Positions 36,108 through 47,884 of a DNA stretch of 64,000 nt are shown in pieces. The translations under genes and the position numbers were made by a program. The stretch covers positions 8,680,001 to 8,744,000 of the forward strand of contig NC_065873.1 in the NCBI RefSeq assembly GCF_933775445.1. The letters are read 5' to 3'. The notes under the pieces were generated by a model that ran no database searches, was not told the DNA's origin, and was given only the letters and a program-made list of their open reading frames with translations. The number at the start of each line of letters is the position of its first letter. Within the stretch, counting starts at the first letter, position 1. The stretch comes from Argentina anserina (taxonomy: Eukaryota > Streptophyta > Magnoliopsida > Rosales > Rosaceae).

Positions 36108-37293
36108 TTACTTGTAGTAGTACTTAAGTTGTTCCATGTTCCAGGGGTGGGCTAGTCTTTCTCCATACTTGTCTTCCGGGTAGTACGTGTTAAGCGCAAC
36201 GATCTCGACGACTTTATATGGTCCTTCCCATCTCGGGCGTAGTCCGGTAACCTTTGCTTGAACTTTCTTGAGGACCCTAGAATTGTAGAAACGTGCCACG
36301 TGCTGCTTATTTAGGATGTCACGATGGTGCGTTGCAATGCGTTTCACCTTTGAGATGTCTTTATCTAGTTGCATATTTTTCCGAATTGGTCTCAGGTTCA
36401 AACAGCGAAACCCATTGTGTTGGTTGGATTACTTCGATGGGGAGTACTGCATTTATGCCATACATTAGACAGAAGGGTGTCTTGCCCGTGACCTCTGCTG
36501 GCGTGGTTCAGATTGCCGATAATACTTCGTCAAGCTTCTCGGACCAAAGCCCCTTTGCATCATCCAACTTCTTCCTTAGGAGGCCCTTGATTAGTTTGTT
36601 GGTGGCCTCCACTTGCCCATTAGTCTTGGGGTACGCGACATAGGCAAACTTGAGCGTAGTCCCCCTTGCTTTGCACCACGTGATCAGGACGTCGTTATTT
36701 AACTGTGTGTCGTTGTCCATGACAATAGACTCCGGTGTACCGTGGCGATAAAAGATATTGCACTGTAGCAAATGTTGGACCTTCTCAGTTGTTATTGCGG
36801 CCAAGGGTGCAGCTTTAATCCACTTGGAGTGATAGTCGATGCACACAATGACCCACTTAAATTGGCATTTCCCGATGGGCAGTGGGCCGATCAAATCCAT
36901 GCTGCATAGGTAGTTAATCCATGGGCTGACTATGTATGATAGTGGTTTTGAGGGTTGTCGTGGTATAGGTCTGTGTATTTGACATTTGTGGCAAGATCTG
37001 GCTAGCTCTTGTGCGTCAGCGGCAAGTGTGGGCCAGTAATAGCCTGTCCGCAGTGTCTTTCCGGCTAGTGCGCGACTGCCGTAATGATTACCGTAGTCGC
37101 CGTTGTGAATTTCTTGTAAGATCTGTTTTCCTTCTTCAGTTGTGACACATCTTAAGCTGGCGTTTAGAAGGCCATGGTGATAGAGTATGCCATTTTGCAA
37201 GTGGTATCTCACCGCACGTCTCTTTAGTTGTCTTGCGGCATCCTTGTCTTCGGGTAGTTTGTCATCACGTTTAAATGCGACGATCTCATCCAT
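36108..37293 (-). pseudogene. Tat integrase remnant
   Basis: The minus frame 37293-36508 holds the HHCC zinc module (EIHNGDYGNHYGSRA..., then SCHKCQIH) and the catalytic core with Asp in MDLIGPLP, Asp in VMDNDTQL and a Glu in NGQVEATNKLIKGLL. The C-terminal frame 36401-36108 continues with a DNA-binding end (LRPRWEGPYKVVEI). The two are separated by about 100 bp of frame disruption. In an intact element this enzyme inserts the cDNA into the genome. Confidence 0.85.
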
Positions 37294-37459
37294 CCACGAG
37301 CCTTGTTGTTGTTCTATCTAACATATCTCATGTAAGGTCTTGGAGATGGAAGGATGGTGGAGCACTTCGACCATGGTATCCTTATGGCATTGATGTGGTT
37401 GCGCCATGGCAAGCCTGTCTAAGGAGTCTACCCTTGTGTTACTGGCCCTCGGGATCCGG

Positions 37460-37840
37460 GTGATGTGATAGAATTAGAATCGTTTCAATAACGCCGTGAC
37501 GTATGCCAAGTAAGCTACTAATTGCTCGTCTTTAACGGTGAAAGACCCGGTGACTTGATTGACTACTAGCTGAGAGTCGCTAAATATATTGATACTCGTT
37601 GTGCTAGTGTTGAGGGGTAACTGTAGTCCTGCAAGGAACGCTTCATACTCCACTACATTATTGGAGGCAGCAAAACTGAACTTGAGAGTGTACTCCAGCT
37701 CTAGTCCCCCCGGTCCACTCAGGATGATGCCTGCACCGCTAGACTTGGCGCAGATGGAACCGTCCCTTTACAGCGGGTCGTGGCTTGTATTTGATGTCAA
37801 ATTCTGTCAGCTCAATAGCCCACTTTCTGAGTCACTCTGA
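37460..37840 (-). pseudogene. Tat second (archaeal-type) RNase H remnant
   Basis: Minus-strand translations across frames give, in order, SGAGIILSGPGGLELEYTL, FAASNNVVEYEAFLAGL and NIFSDSQLVVNQVTGSF. These are the landmarks of the extra RNase H typical of Tat/Ogre retrotransposons (conserved Asp/Glu in EYEA and SDSQL). At least one frameshift lies within it. Its position between the first RNase H and integrase is the expected one. Confidence 0.75.
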
Positions 37841-37921
37841 GTGCTCTGGATTCTGCAGTACTTGTTTGAGAGGTTGGTTTGTAAGTACGTGGATACTGTG
37901 AGCTTGGAAATAATGGCGCAG

Positions 37922-38831
37922 TCATCTAGCCGCAACGATAAGTGAGAGAGCTAACTGCTCAAGTGTCGGGTATCTCGTCTCTAGACCGTTCATGGCCCTG
38001 CCAGCGTAAAAGGCTGGAAATTCTCTAGTTTCATCCCAGCGGACTAATGCACTACTAACCGCGGTTGTGAACACTGCGAGGTAAATATATAATGGCTCTC
38101 CTGGTTGCGGGGTTGACAATAATGGCACTACAACGAGGTAGTCTTTTAGCCCCTGAAAGGCTTCCTGGCAGTCAGGTGTCCACTCGATCAATTTGATCTT
38201 GGAATGCCTTAATAGCTTGAAGAATGGTTTACATTTGTCGGTCAGCCTTGAGATGAATCGTGATAGTGCCACAAGCCTTCCCTGAAGGGCCTCCACATCC
38301 TTCTTAAGCACTATCTGTGCCATATCCAGAATGGCATGTACTTTTTCCGTGTTTGCTTCTATGCCGCATTTGTTAACAATATAGCCCAGGAACTTGCTTA
38401 TCGTTACGCCGAAAAAACACTTTTCTGGGTGCAACCGCATCTTGTACTTTTTAAGCACGTTGAAGATGGTTCGGAGGTTGGCTACGTGGTCCTCGGCTTT
38501 GACGCTCTTGGCCAACATATCATCCACGTATACTTCAATCTAATTACCGATGTGCTTATCGATCAATTTGTGTGACACAACGCACGTATGTAGCCCCTGC
38601 ATTCTTTAACCCAAAGACCATGAAATTGTAACAGTAAAGGCCCCAATCAGTAACAATGGTCGTAGCTTCTTGATCCGCAGGGTTCATGCGTATCTGGTTG
38701 TACCTAGAGTAGGCATCCATCATTCTTAGCAACTCATGACCTGTTGTTGCGTTGATTAGTTGGTCAATTCTGGGTAGAGGGAAGCTGTCTTTAGGACATG
38801 CCTTGTTCACATTCTTGTAATCCACACACAT
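37922..38831 (-). pseudogene. Tat reverse transcriptase and first RNase H remnant
   Basis: 38831-38556 has MCVDYKNVNKACPKDSFPLP and MDAYSRYNQIRMNP, and 38545-37922 has VYVDDMLAKSV (YVDD active site), then KKYKMRLHPEKCFF, FLGYIVN and the RNase H start (LYIYLAVFTTAVSSALV). A TAG stop sits three codons before the YVDD strand (near 38540), and another frame change separates the two blocks. Confidence 0.88.
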
Positions 38832-38879
38832 CCGCCATTTCCCGTTAGCTTAACGAACCATGACGTAGTTTGAAATTCA

Positions 38880-39206
38880 CTATGAGTATTGGACCTCCCT
38901 AATGAACTTCATGCCCTTCAACTTGTCGACCTCCTGGCGTATTGTCATACTTTTTTCGTCGTCAAAGCTGCGACGCTTCTGTTTGACTGGATATGCGGAA
39001 GGTTTGATGTGTAGCTCGTGCATGATGATGTCAGGCGAGATGCCATGCATATCCTCGTATGACCATGCAAATACTTCCATGCTTTCTCCCAAGAAGTTTG
39101 TTAGATCCCTTTCTACTGTGGGGCTAAGGGTAGCACCGATCTTGATCTTTCGCTCCGAGTGGTGCATAAAGGGTGTGATACTTTTCAAGGAAGATTCGGG
39201 ATTCAC
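38880..39206 (-). pseudogene. Tat pol segment upstream of reverse transcriptase
   Basis: Contains FLGESMEVFAWSYEDMHGISPDI followed by AYPVKQKRRSF and IRQEVDKLKGMKFIREVQY, the usual N-terminal connection of gypsy reverse transcriptase (the 'FAWS..DM.GI' block). A frameshift or stop ends it before the next block at 38831. Confidence 0.85.
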
Positions 39207-39294
39207 CGGGGTCTTGGCTTCATAAGGCGTAGTATTTTTCTTGCCCTTACCTTTTTTGCTACTTCGCCATCTCGTGCATCAATGACTTTGTCAA

Positions 39295-39990
39295 TTAGGT
39301 TTGTTGCAGCATGTACGCCAAGATTTCATGTCGGTTACTAGTGCGTCTAACTGCGCGTGCTTGACACTCTTTTTCCACGGATTGTAATCCCCAGACTTGC
39401 CCTATTCCGTTTGGGGTTGGGAATTTGATGAGCATCATGTATCCCGCGATGAAGGTTCGCATTCGGTTGAGAGTAGCCGATCGATGATCCCGTTGTAACA
39501 ACTGTAAGCATCGACTACGATGAACTCGGCTTCGACGCAGACTATGCATGGCGCAGTTCCAATGTGTACCATCATGTAGTCTGAGCCCAGGCGTTGGGTT
39601 ATGTCTCCGGAAAAGCTGATCAGTGGTTCGTGGTCTTGTACTAACTTCTTACCATACGCTCCATCTTTTCGTAGCATCCCTTAAATAAAACATTAACTGC
39701 GAATCCCGTGTCGATCATCATTTTGCCCACGTCCCACTGTCCACCCAAGACTGCATCTATGAGGAATGCGTCGTCGTAGGGTAGGGAGATGCCGATTCCT
39801 TCCTTTTCAGTGAAGGTAATCTGCTTCCATCCTTCCTTCTGCCTTTTGGCATTTCCTCCCGTGATGGCGCACACTTGTCTCGGGTGATGGCTGCAGGCGA
39901 AGCGCTTTTTTGCACGGTTGTACATCCTTGAAATTAGGGCTCCACCCTCAATTACATTGATGCGGCGCAGGTTCTCAACCGAATTTATCA
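39295..39990 (-). pseudogene. Tat protease remnant and linker
   Basis: The minus frame from about 39985 holds RRINVIEGG and then an aspartic protease core (MMIDTGFAVNVLF). The next frames (39677-39435, 39549-39295) continue with SFSGDITQRLGS and LIKFPTPNGIGQV of the protease-RT linker, in shifted frames. Sequence beyond 39990 no longer looks like gag. Confidence 0.75.
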
Positions 39991-41275
39991 AAGGAGATTG
40001 CACCCACCAATGACAAATATAAGTGAAAGAAAAATAGAGAAAGAAAAAGGAAGAGAATAAAAATAGATAATGCAAAAGAGAAAGAAGGAGACACCTACAA
40101 AGGAGAAAAAGAAAGAATTTATCAAAGGAGATTGCACCCACTAATGACAAAAATAAGTGAAAGAAATTGAGGAGAAAAAGTCCAAGCTATAATATTCAAG
40201 GAGTCAAAACTCTTCTATAAATAGCACATCATTCACAAAGAAAAATATCACTTCTCATTTGCATTCAAGAGCCAAATCTTTGTCAAAATACTACCTCAAA
40301 CATCCTTCACCAAAACAGCAAGCCATTCTCTCCCATATACAAGTTTCATCTCCACCGAAATCACCATTGAAGACACACCTCCAAGGTTAATACAACATGT
40401 GATTCTCGCAACTCCTCTCCACGGGTTTGTTCGTTTTTGATTTTTTACAATACTTTGTCTATGAAGATTGTAGTATGATGTTTGTGTGGGATTATTGTTT
40501 TGTATTAAGAATTGAAATTTTCAGATTGTTTTATTAGATTTTTGGATCTTTGCCGAATTGATGGTTTCCTATAATTAATGAGTTTGTATTTCTATTGTTG
40601 TGTTCTAATCATCTTTCTCATACTTTTAGATAATTTTCAGATATGTGCATATGAATTTAGTACTTGGATGCAGTCCCTTAGATTGTGTTTGAGTGCTAGA
40701 TTCATCAACCATATTGACACAAATCAAATCATGCCCTAAGTAGGTTCGGTTTGTGTTGATTAAAAGTGGTAAAAATTCTGGAAATTTGCATGTGACACCA
40801 TGGTGGGTGACGCCATACATGAAATATGTCTCCAACAAAGATTTTGTGCTTATGTAATCTTGTTTGATTTCTACTCTAAGTGTTATTGAATTCGATTGCA
40901 TGCAAATTTAGATTAGGCCATAAGTCAATCTAAATGTTAATTGAAATCTTGCATGATTAGATGATCCCATAAGACTCTAATTTTATTGGTGTCTAAAAAG
41001 TATGTAATTGGTCGAATTAGAATGCATGATAGGTTCGAACTTGTAATTATGTGGTGTAATGGTAAATTTGGTTTAAGTTTGTTAAAGAGAAGTCGATCAT
41101 GTAAATAGTAATTTAGGTTTTATTTTAGTAGTTAATAATCAATCTCAAACCCCCTATTATTTGTTAACACTAAAAGTTTAGAGTTCCCTTCAATTCCCCG
41201 GAAATAACGATCCTTGTTTATTCTATACTAACGATGATGTTTTACAGGGTTTATTATAAACGTTTTAATTAAGGC
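39985..41275 (+). mobile_element. isolated LTR-like block (gypsy type)
   Basis: A TATA box (tataaata at 40216-40223) is followed by a 5' UTR-like C/A-rich segment and then T-rich sequence. The end (…'ttcccttcaattccccggaaataacgatcc'…, about 41185-41215) looks like the LTR-to-body transition of long plant gypsy elements. A phrase of about 30 bases, 'gaatttatcaaaggagattg...' is duplicated at about 39980 and 40116. No coding domain is present. Ends are not resolved: the Tat element is broken at its left side and a copia element at its right side. Assignment as an LTR is from general resemblance. Confidence 0.45.
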
Positions 41276-41289
41276 TCTATCAACCATGC

Positions 41290-41894
41290 AAGAAAGCATT
41301 ATGAACATCAAGCTGCTGGACTGGTCACTTATTTGAGACAGCAAGAGCGAGAACAAGACGAATGGTAGAATGTTTAATGACGGGACTAAATGTTTCCGCA
41401 AAATCCAAGCCTTCTTGTTGATGAAAACCATTTGCAACTGAACGTGCTTTGTAACGTTCAATACTACCATCTTCCTTTCGTTTAACTTTGAATATCCATT
41501 TGCAAGGAAGAACATTCATTGAAGCTGTGGAGGGTACTAATTCCCAAGTGTCATTTTTCACAAGAGCAGTGAGTTCTTCATTCGTAGCTTGGCACCAATT
41601 GGGATCTTTCACAGCTTTACTATAACAAGTAGGCTCAAAAATATCAGTAGTTACAGAAGCAAGCATAGCATATTTCGGATTTGGCTTAACAATACCATCC
41701 TTCAACCGAGTTTGCATATTATGAGAGGGTTCTTGAGAACGTACCTGATGAGAGACCCGTGCACCATCCACAGAAGTATCAGGCAATGTGGCTGAACTAG
41801 AGGACGTAGATGACTGTGGAGTAGTGGAAGTGTGTGTTGTGTGGGATGGTGAAGGGTGTAGGCAAGAAGAAGGAGACGGAGATGCAGGATGCAT
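41290..41894 (-). pseudogene. copia reverse transcriptase N-terminal part, truncated
   Basis: Contains CYSKAVKDPNWCQATNEEL, NDTWELVPS, CKWIFKVKRKEDGSIERYKA, FAETFSPVIKHSTIR and, after a stop and frame change at about 41325, LDVHNAFLHG. All belong to copia RT in family order. The catalytic YVDD strand and everything after are absent. Confidence 0.88.
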
Positions 41895-42110
41895 TGGAGT
41901 TGGGACATCAGTGATAGTTATAAAATAAAGTGAAGAAGAGGAAGAGGGAGGAGAAAGACCTGGAGGGGATGTGAGATTGGCCTGGCTAAAAGGGAACGTA
42001 CTCTCATCAAAGAGAACATGGAGATATAAGTAAACCTTTTGTTTCTCAAGATCAAGACATCTATAACCTTGATGATTCAGTGAATACCCTAGGAAAACAC
42101 ATTGCTTAGA

Positions 42111-42809
42111 TCACGGTTGTAGCTTGTTGTTATTGTAGGGTCGAAGATAGGGGTAGCATGCACATCCAAACGTGCGGAGGAAGCTATACTTAGGATTTTT
42201 GTGAAAAAAAAGATTGTATGGTGTTAGATTCTTTAGAAAAGGAGAAGGAAGTCGATTAATGATATATAGAGCTGTGTTACATGCTTCCACCCAATATGTG
42301 GGAGGCATATGTGCATGAACAAGAAGAGTGAGAGCTGTGTCGACGATGTGTCGATGTTTACGCTCATCGAGTCCATTTTGTTCAGGATTCTTAGGGCATG
42401 CAAAACGATGATGAATGCCATGAGAGGCTAAATAAATCTTGAAGGCATGGGACGTATACTTACCACCCTCATCACTCTGGAACTGTTTAATGGAAGAAGA
42501 AAATTGTTTTTCAACATACGTATGGAACTGTTGGAAGATGGAGAGTGTGTCACTCTTGTGTTTCATGGGAAACAACCAAGAGTAACGAGAATAATCATCG
42601 ACAAATAAGACATAGTAACGAAAACCTTGAACAGAATACGTTGAACATGACCACACGTCGGAATGAATTAACTCCAAAGGTTTATTTGCTATTGAATTAG
42701 AAAGTACAAAGGGAAACTTGGTGATCTTGCCTAAAGGACAAGATGAACAAAAAGAAAGAGACCTACTACCGGCAACAAGCACGGCTTTATTAGATAAAAC
42801 TTGAAACAA
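42111..42809 (-). pseudogene. copia integrase segment
   Basis: The zinc-module tail (FCSSCPLGK) is followed by the catalytic core: HSDVW, FVDDYSRYSWLFPMK, QSDEGGKYTS and NGLDERKHRHIVD. Asp, Asp and Glu are all in place (D-D-E). The open frame is long but isolated: stops flank it on both sides, so no complete polyprotein can be made. Confidence 0.88.
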
Positions 42810-43142
42810 AGTCCTAGAAGAGGTATGACCAAGTCTGGAATGCCAAACTTGAGCAGAAACCTTGGCACCTATGAAAGCTAAGTGTTGAAGACCTAGACCT
42901 TGTTGTTGGAAGAGACGCAGAGGGTAAAGGCCATTCTCACTTGGTCCTCTAGAGAGGATCTTCCCCGTCTGGATGTCCTTAATAATAAAACAGTTAGGAA
43001 ATATTAGAAGATAGCAATTGTTATCAGAAGTAAATTGATGAATGGAGAGAAGATTGGAAGAAGCATTAGGACAATGTGAAATATCTGATAATGTTAACTT
43101 GTGTGTGGAAGAAGAGAGAGTATTGGAACCAATGTGTGAAAT

Positions 43143-44279
43143 TTAAAGAGCATTACCTATGCCACCAACCCTATCATTGCCTGGATACTCCCGAGGCTGT
43201 TGCAGATTCCCAACGCCAGGAGTAATATGTGTATTGGCATCACTATCAAGTAACCAAGTTGAGTTAGAAGGACTGGATGTGGAGCTAGCCATGGCACTGA
43301 GTATCCGGGAAGGCACACGACCTTCATATGATAAGTTGAGATGGTTGAAGCAGTCTAGAGCAGTATGACCAATGCAATTGCAAATCTGACAAGTAGGTTG
43401 GGAAGGATTATTGTTGGTGAACGAAGTTGGCGCAGGGCCAAGCACGGAGGTACCCCTTCCTCGGTTGGCATTGTTTCCTCTCCAAAAGTTCTGATTGTTG
43501 TTGTGGAAATTATTATTGCATGGAGGATAAGAAAACGGAGAGCCATGTCCATGGCCTTGGCCACGTTGATTGTTGTGAGTAGCTTGGAATGCAGTTGGGA
43601 GAGAAGAAACATCAAGTGCAGCTTGTTGATGATCTCTAAGTCTTTGCTCGGAAGAAAGCAATAAAGCTTCAAGGGAAGCATATGTGATTGGAGTGTCTCT
43701 AGCTTGTGCGGAAGCAATAGTATGTTCATAAAGCAGACCAACATTATTCATGATGATGGCCACAAGATCCTGGTCATTCATTGGCCTTCCAACAAGAGCA
43801 AGATTATCCGCAAGAGAATTAATACGATCCAAGAAATCAGAGATTGACAAATTACCCCTCATAGTACGAAGAAGCTCTCCTCGGAGTTGAAGGATACGAT
43901 TTTGAGATTGAGAAGCAAAACACCGAGCTAGGGTGCGCCATGTAGAAGCTGAGTTGGTTGATCTCGCAACATTAGCAAGCACAGCAGGAGTGAGGGAGTT
44001 GTTAATCCAGCCAAGAACCATCTGGTCATTAGCAAGCCAATGATCATAAGCAGGGTTGATCTCAGTGGTGAGATTGCCATCAACATCTGTTTTGAAGCAA
44101 GGAGGACAGGACAACGTGCCGTCAACATGTCCCATAAGGTGACGACTCTTGATTAGAGGCTGAATTTGAGCAAGCCAGAGTGGATAATTCGTTCGATCTA
44201 ATTTGATCGACAGGAAAGATGACACAGTTGGTGTCGGAGGATCAGATGGAGCAGGGAAGGGGGGGTGTTGCTGGGACAA
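43143..44279 (-). pseudogene. copia gag with start of protease
   Basis: A 378-codon frame starting with an ATG at 44279. It has a UBN2/gag-type capsid region (LDRTNYPLWLAQIQPLI; VLGWINNSL; SISDFLDRINSLADNLAL), then a CCHC zinc knuckle (CQICNCIGHTALDC) and the protease start (STWLLDSDANTHIT). The catalytic DSGA signature has become DSDA, a change expected to inactivate the protease. The frame ends soon after. Confidence 0.88.
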
Positions 44280-44387
44280 TATCTTTGACCTCGTTGGAGG
44301 AAGGGATACCAGTGTGAGGAGGAGTATGAGGAGGAGGTAGATCAGCCATTGAAGAAGGATCAGAAAAAAAAAATGGTCTTTAGACGA

Positions 44388-44402
44388 AGGCTCTTGATAC
44401 CA
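44388..44402 (-). other. copia primer-binding site
   Basis: On the minus strand it reads TGGTATCAAGAGCC, near-identical to the TGGTATCAGAGC primer site of many copia elements, complementary to initiator tRNA-Met. It directly abuts the LTR end at 44403. Confidence 0.8.
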
Positions 44403-44719
44403 TGAAAGAACAAAGTTAAAGAGAGAATTGTTGAATGCCTAGGCGTCAAACCTTAGCCTGACATGAGCTTGTATATATACAGGTAGAATTACAAGTGTTC
44501 CCAAATAGGGATTACATCAGATAGATATTGACAAATACAATTAGAGTAGAACACAGAGACTAGTTGGAAACGATATTGCAATGCCTAGTTCTACTAGATG
44601 AAGTATTGTTGCTGAGTTCTATTTGATAAGGACACCCATACTGCTGCTTTGGTTTATCACCTCCAACTGGCTCCATATTTAAGGTTGTATCATGACCTAC
44701 CCTTCTGCAAACTCCAACA
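44403..44719 (-). mobile_element. copia 5' LTR
   Basis: About 317 bp, beginning TGTTGGAGTTTGCAGAAGGG on the minus strand and ending CTTTCA next to the primer site. A TATA-like stretch (tatatataca) lies near 44472-44482. No partner LTR survives in the window, so boundaries rest on the TG...CA ends and the primer site. Confidence 0.7.
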
Positions 44720-45821
44720 ATTAATGCTGGGAATTTGGTTTGGTTATCAACCAACCACTGATTTATTAAACCCTAAATCGCAGAAATCTGACCCTTTAAT
44801 CAACTAATCCATTGAATTCAAGTCGGGGATGACATGCCCAGAAAATTTAGTTTAAAAAAAACTACTTTTAATTTAAAACAAAAACAATTGAATAGGAATA
44901 CATGTTGGAAAGTATTAAGGTTACAATGAAATTTGATATTGGTTTTATGTATAGAATTTCGGTGTCTAGCATCTTCACATGGGATATGTGACACTGCTCA
45001 TAGAACATCAGGCGGTGTGCTCATGGTGTTGCTAGACTAGTTGTAGCATAATGCAGATTAATCCGTGTAGTCGTAGACTAGCTCTCTTGCCATTCAGAGC
45101 CAATTTTAGTGTTGAAGGAACTAGAATTTCGGTTTTATCACCTCACAAAATTTTTTTTTTACTACTAGAAACTGAACTTGAGAATAAACGATCACGAAAC
45201 AGGAGCTTTGTTTTCTCTTTCCAAAAGCATAACGTACACACTACAATGTAGATGCAGATGATCCTAGTTATGACCTTACAATCACACTTCTTCTGGATGA
45301 GCACCATTCATAAATGTCGGAAGTTAACAAGGACCTTTTGTAACAGGTTTTCTGGTTCAAGCCCCATCTTATTACTCGAATCTCATATGCCACCGAGATA
45401 AAGAATAAAGATGTTAGTGTGGAGATAAACGAAGTCAACCTACTGATTTCTTAATCGTTTTGAATAATATAAAAAAATCCAAGTTCAGTATGGTTGAAAG
45501 AAAAAAAAACAAAGCATTTTCCTGCGAATCGATTTAAATGCATGTTTCATTGAAAAGAACTACTAATGCAAAGTGTATTCTGAAAAGATTCAGGATCCAC
45601 AGCAGAATTCAGACAGAACATAATTCGAATTTCTGAAGGATCATTGACAGCATAATTATATAGAGCAAAAGAAGACACATTATATGCAACAAGACTAGAT
45701 TTAGGCATATATAGAGCAATGACAACATTACCACAAATGTTGTAGAACCAATGTTCACCATGCCCAGTTGACTTATTAAAAGATTTTACGAATACTATAG
45801 TACACCATACATAAGGCTCCT
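44720..45821. other. intergenic and MSRB2 3' flank
   Basis: The stretch to about 45540 shows no gene. 45547-45821 is probably MSRB2 3' UTR on the minus strand; a 92-codon frame there overlaps the MSRB2 stop and has no known motif. Confidence 0.45.
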
Positions 45822-47215
45822 TCACTCAGAGGGATTAGAATTGGCAGGAGTAAACTTGAGTGAAATACTGTTCACACAATGGCGCTCATCTGTGGGTGTC
45901 CGGAAACCTTCGCCTTTGAATACATGACCCAGGTGTCCACCACAAGCTGCGCATGTAATTTCAACCCTCATCCCATCAGGGTCCGACTGTTAGCAGATAA
46001 TATATGGTCAATACAGAGATACTAGCCACAAGACGATTAGGATTTAAAAAAAATAACAAAGCACAGCATGAACAGTTCAAAGCTAACTCACAACAGAATT
46101 TATAGCCCCAGGAAGACCTTCGTAGAAAGCCGGCCAACCACAACCAGAGTTAAATTTGGTTGTGGACTTGTAGAGAGGAGTCTCACATCCTGCACACGTA
46201 TAGACTCCCTCCTCAAAGAACTTGTCATATACTCCAGTGCCCGGGTACCTATACAGCAGCCAAATAATGTCAAGCTCACAAGTCATTTCTTGTCTAATCA
46301 GATCAATTTATAAACATGGTGAAGAATCTATGCAACAAAAATTGATATGCAGTTGCGTGCAGCTGTCAAGTATATAGTTGTTCTCTGCTTATTGATATTA
46401 CTTCTGAAGATTTCGCAATACTCACTCCAACCAAAGCCTACAACAGATCCCAAATCTATATTCAGCTCTGTTTGTTTCAGTCTGTTTCAAAAACAAGTAG
46501 GTCGAGCAGGTTATTCTCTAGTTACAGTTTGCTAATAGAAAATAACAGCAGCTCAACTTCATCTGCACTCATTTCATGCCTATAGTCTTAAACTCTTTCG
46601 CCTATAAGTAATTGTCCCAATCCAAAATAGACTTGGGATGTCATGCGCAACCATTATCTGACCTTCCTTTTCATCTCTCCCACTCACACCACCAGTATGG
46701 CCAATGGCAATGAAGCTCACGCCTCTCAGTCTCAGAAACTCAAAGTCTCAAACCCATGTTTCGAAAATAAAGTCTTAATATCAAACACAACAACATGTAG
46801 CTTCCCAAATCAAAGAGCTATTATAATGATTCTTCACAACATAATCTTACTCGGTGCCCTTTCGCCTCAGAATCCGAAACTGCTCGGGTGAGAGGACAGC
46901 TCGCCACTCCTCCTCTGATTTATGAATGGGACCAGGTGCAGCAGCCATGGTTACAACGAGTCCACCACGGAAGGTACGATTACTGTTCTGAAAAGACCCA
47001 CCGAATCCAATAGCGGGTGTGATGATGCTTTTGGTGGGTTTTGGTGAGAAAGTATTGTAGTGGGTTTTGAAGAGTGAAGTGGATAAAGGGTTTGAAGGTC
47101 GGAGGAGGAGGAGGTTGGTGAGGGAGGGTGTGGTTGTCGGGTTGAAGATTCGTAAGGTCTTGGAAGAAGAAGAAGAAGAAAGGGGTGAAGAAGACCTGAG
47201 AATATGCGAGCCCAT
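45822..47215 (-). CDS. MSRB2: peptide-methionine (R)-S-oxide reductase, chloroplastic (MSRB2 type)
   Basis: Three exons on the minus strand, 46851-47215, 46092-46248 and 45822-45986, encode 228 aa with matching phases. The enzyme reduces the R-form of methionine sulfoxide in proteins. A Ser/Thr-rich N-terminus of about 90 residues ([14 protein letters not shown]...) fits a plastid transit peptide. The SelR/MsrB domain follows: zinc-binding CxxC pairs at 140/143 (TCAGCET) and 186/189 (TCAACGGH), a resolving Cys158 in SGCGWPAF, and the catalytic Cys211 in RHCVNS. The Cys in SGCGWPAF separates this MSRB2-type enzyme, recycled by thioredoxin, from the 1-Cys MSRB1 type, which has Thr there. Start is ATG 47215; there is no closer in-frame upstream ATG. 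It sits between two copia remnants but is intact. Confidence 0.93.
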
Positions 47216-47370
47216 TTTATGATAAAACAATGGCTTGGATAAACTAGACCACTTCAAATCGGAATACGGTACGATTTATCTCATTATCTGCTTTCTTAAA
47301 TCAAAAATAAAATTATGACAAATTATAAAATATTATAATTTCTCATCATAAATTAGAAAAATGTTGCTAT
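47216..47370. promoter_or_regulatory. MSRB2 upstream region, cut short by a copia element
   Basis: Only about 155 bp separate the MSRB2 start codon from the 3' LTR of the copia element at 47371. The AT-rich sequence would have to hold the core promoter, or transcription starts in the LTR. No certain TATA box was chosen. Confidence 0.4.
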
Positions 47371-47558
47371 TGTTGTTGCATGATAAAATAACTGTGTCTT
47401 TATTGAATGATATGGTGACCTATATATAAGCATTACAAAACCACAATCACGTAGGATTTGGAGTCTTAATCTATTACAGAGATGCGAATCTATCTCTAAC
47501 AGGAAACCTAATAAGGTTAACACACACACAAGGGTAGAATAGTAATTCTCCCAGAATA
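47371..47558 (-). mobile_element. copia 3' LTR
   Basis: Partner of 49754-49938. Shared runs include 'actgtgtctttattgaatgata', 'aaaccacaatc' and 'cagagatgcgaatctatctctaacaggaaacctaat'. Differences are scattered substitutions and small indels, so the insertion is not recent. Confidence 0.85.
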
Positions 47559-47884
47559 TTCCCCCTTGTGTCGCATGCCTAGGTTGCATGACACACAACG
47601 TTGCTTAGGTAAAAACTTTGTCAAGCAAAACAAAAACCTCTTAGGTAAAACAAAAGCTTGATCGAAGGGAAAAAGAGCACAACGCACCAACTACTTAATG
47701 ATCTTAACATGTGATGTAGACTCCCCCTGAAGTTTACCAAACGCTAAAATTCCGATAAGCGACGGATGTCAATGCTCTTTACATGTTTCATAAAAGTAGA
47801 TTTAGACAAAGACTTAGCGAACAAATCCGCAAGATTGGATTATGAACTCACTTGATTGATCTGAACATTCAAGAACTTCTATTG

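Larger units (their letters stand above)
32562..39990 (-). mobile_element. degenerate Tat-lineage Ty3/gypsy retrotransposon
   Basis: On the minus strand, in order, protease, reverse transcriptase, RNase H, a second archaeal-type RNase H and integrase remnants occupy 39990-36108. An antisense gene (33221-35573), a tandem-repeat tract and the polypurine tract follow. The two RNase H domains and the antisense gene between integrase and 3' LTR are marks of the plant Tat lineage. The element is broken by stops and frameshifts throughout. Gag, primer site and 5' LTR are missing beyond about 39990, where unrelated LTR-like sequence begins. Confidence 0.85.
41275..44719 (-). mobile_element. 3'-truncated Ty1/copia retrotransposon
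   Basis: Minus strand from high to low coordinates: 5' LTR (44719-44403), primer-binding site, gag with zinc knuckle, protease, integrase and the first part of reverse transcriptase. It stops just after the QLDVHNAFLHG strand at about 41290. The rest of RT, RNase H and the 3' LTR are missing. The domain order PR-IN-RT is diagnostic of copia. Stops lie between gag-PR and IN and in the RT part. Confidence 0.9.

Noticed and set aside
45547..45825. 92-codon minus-strand frame after MSRB2
   Set aside because: It overlaps the MSRB2 stop codon in another frame and lies in the probable 3' UTR; no known motif.
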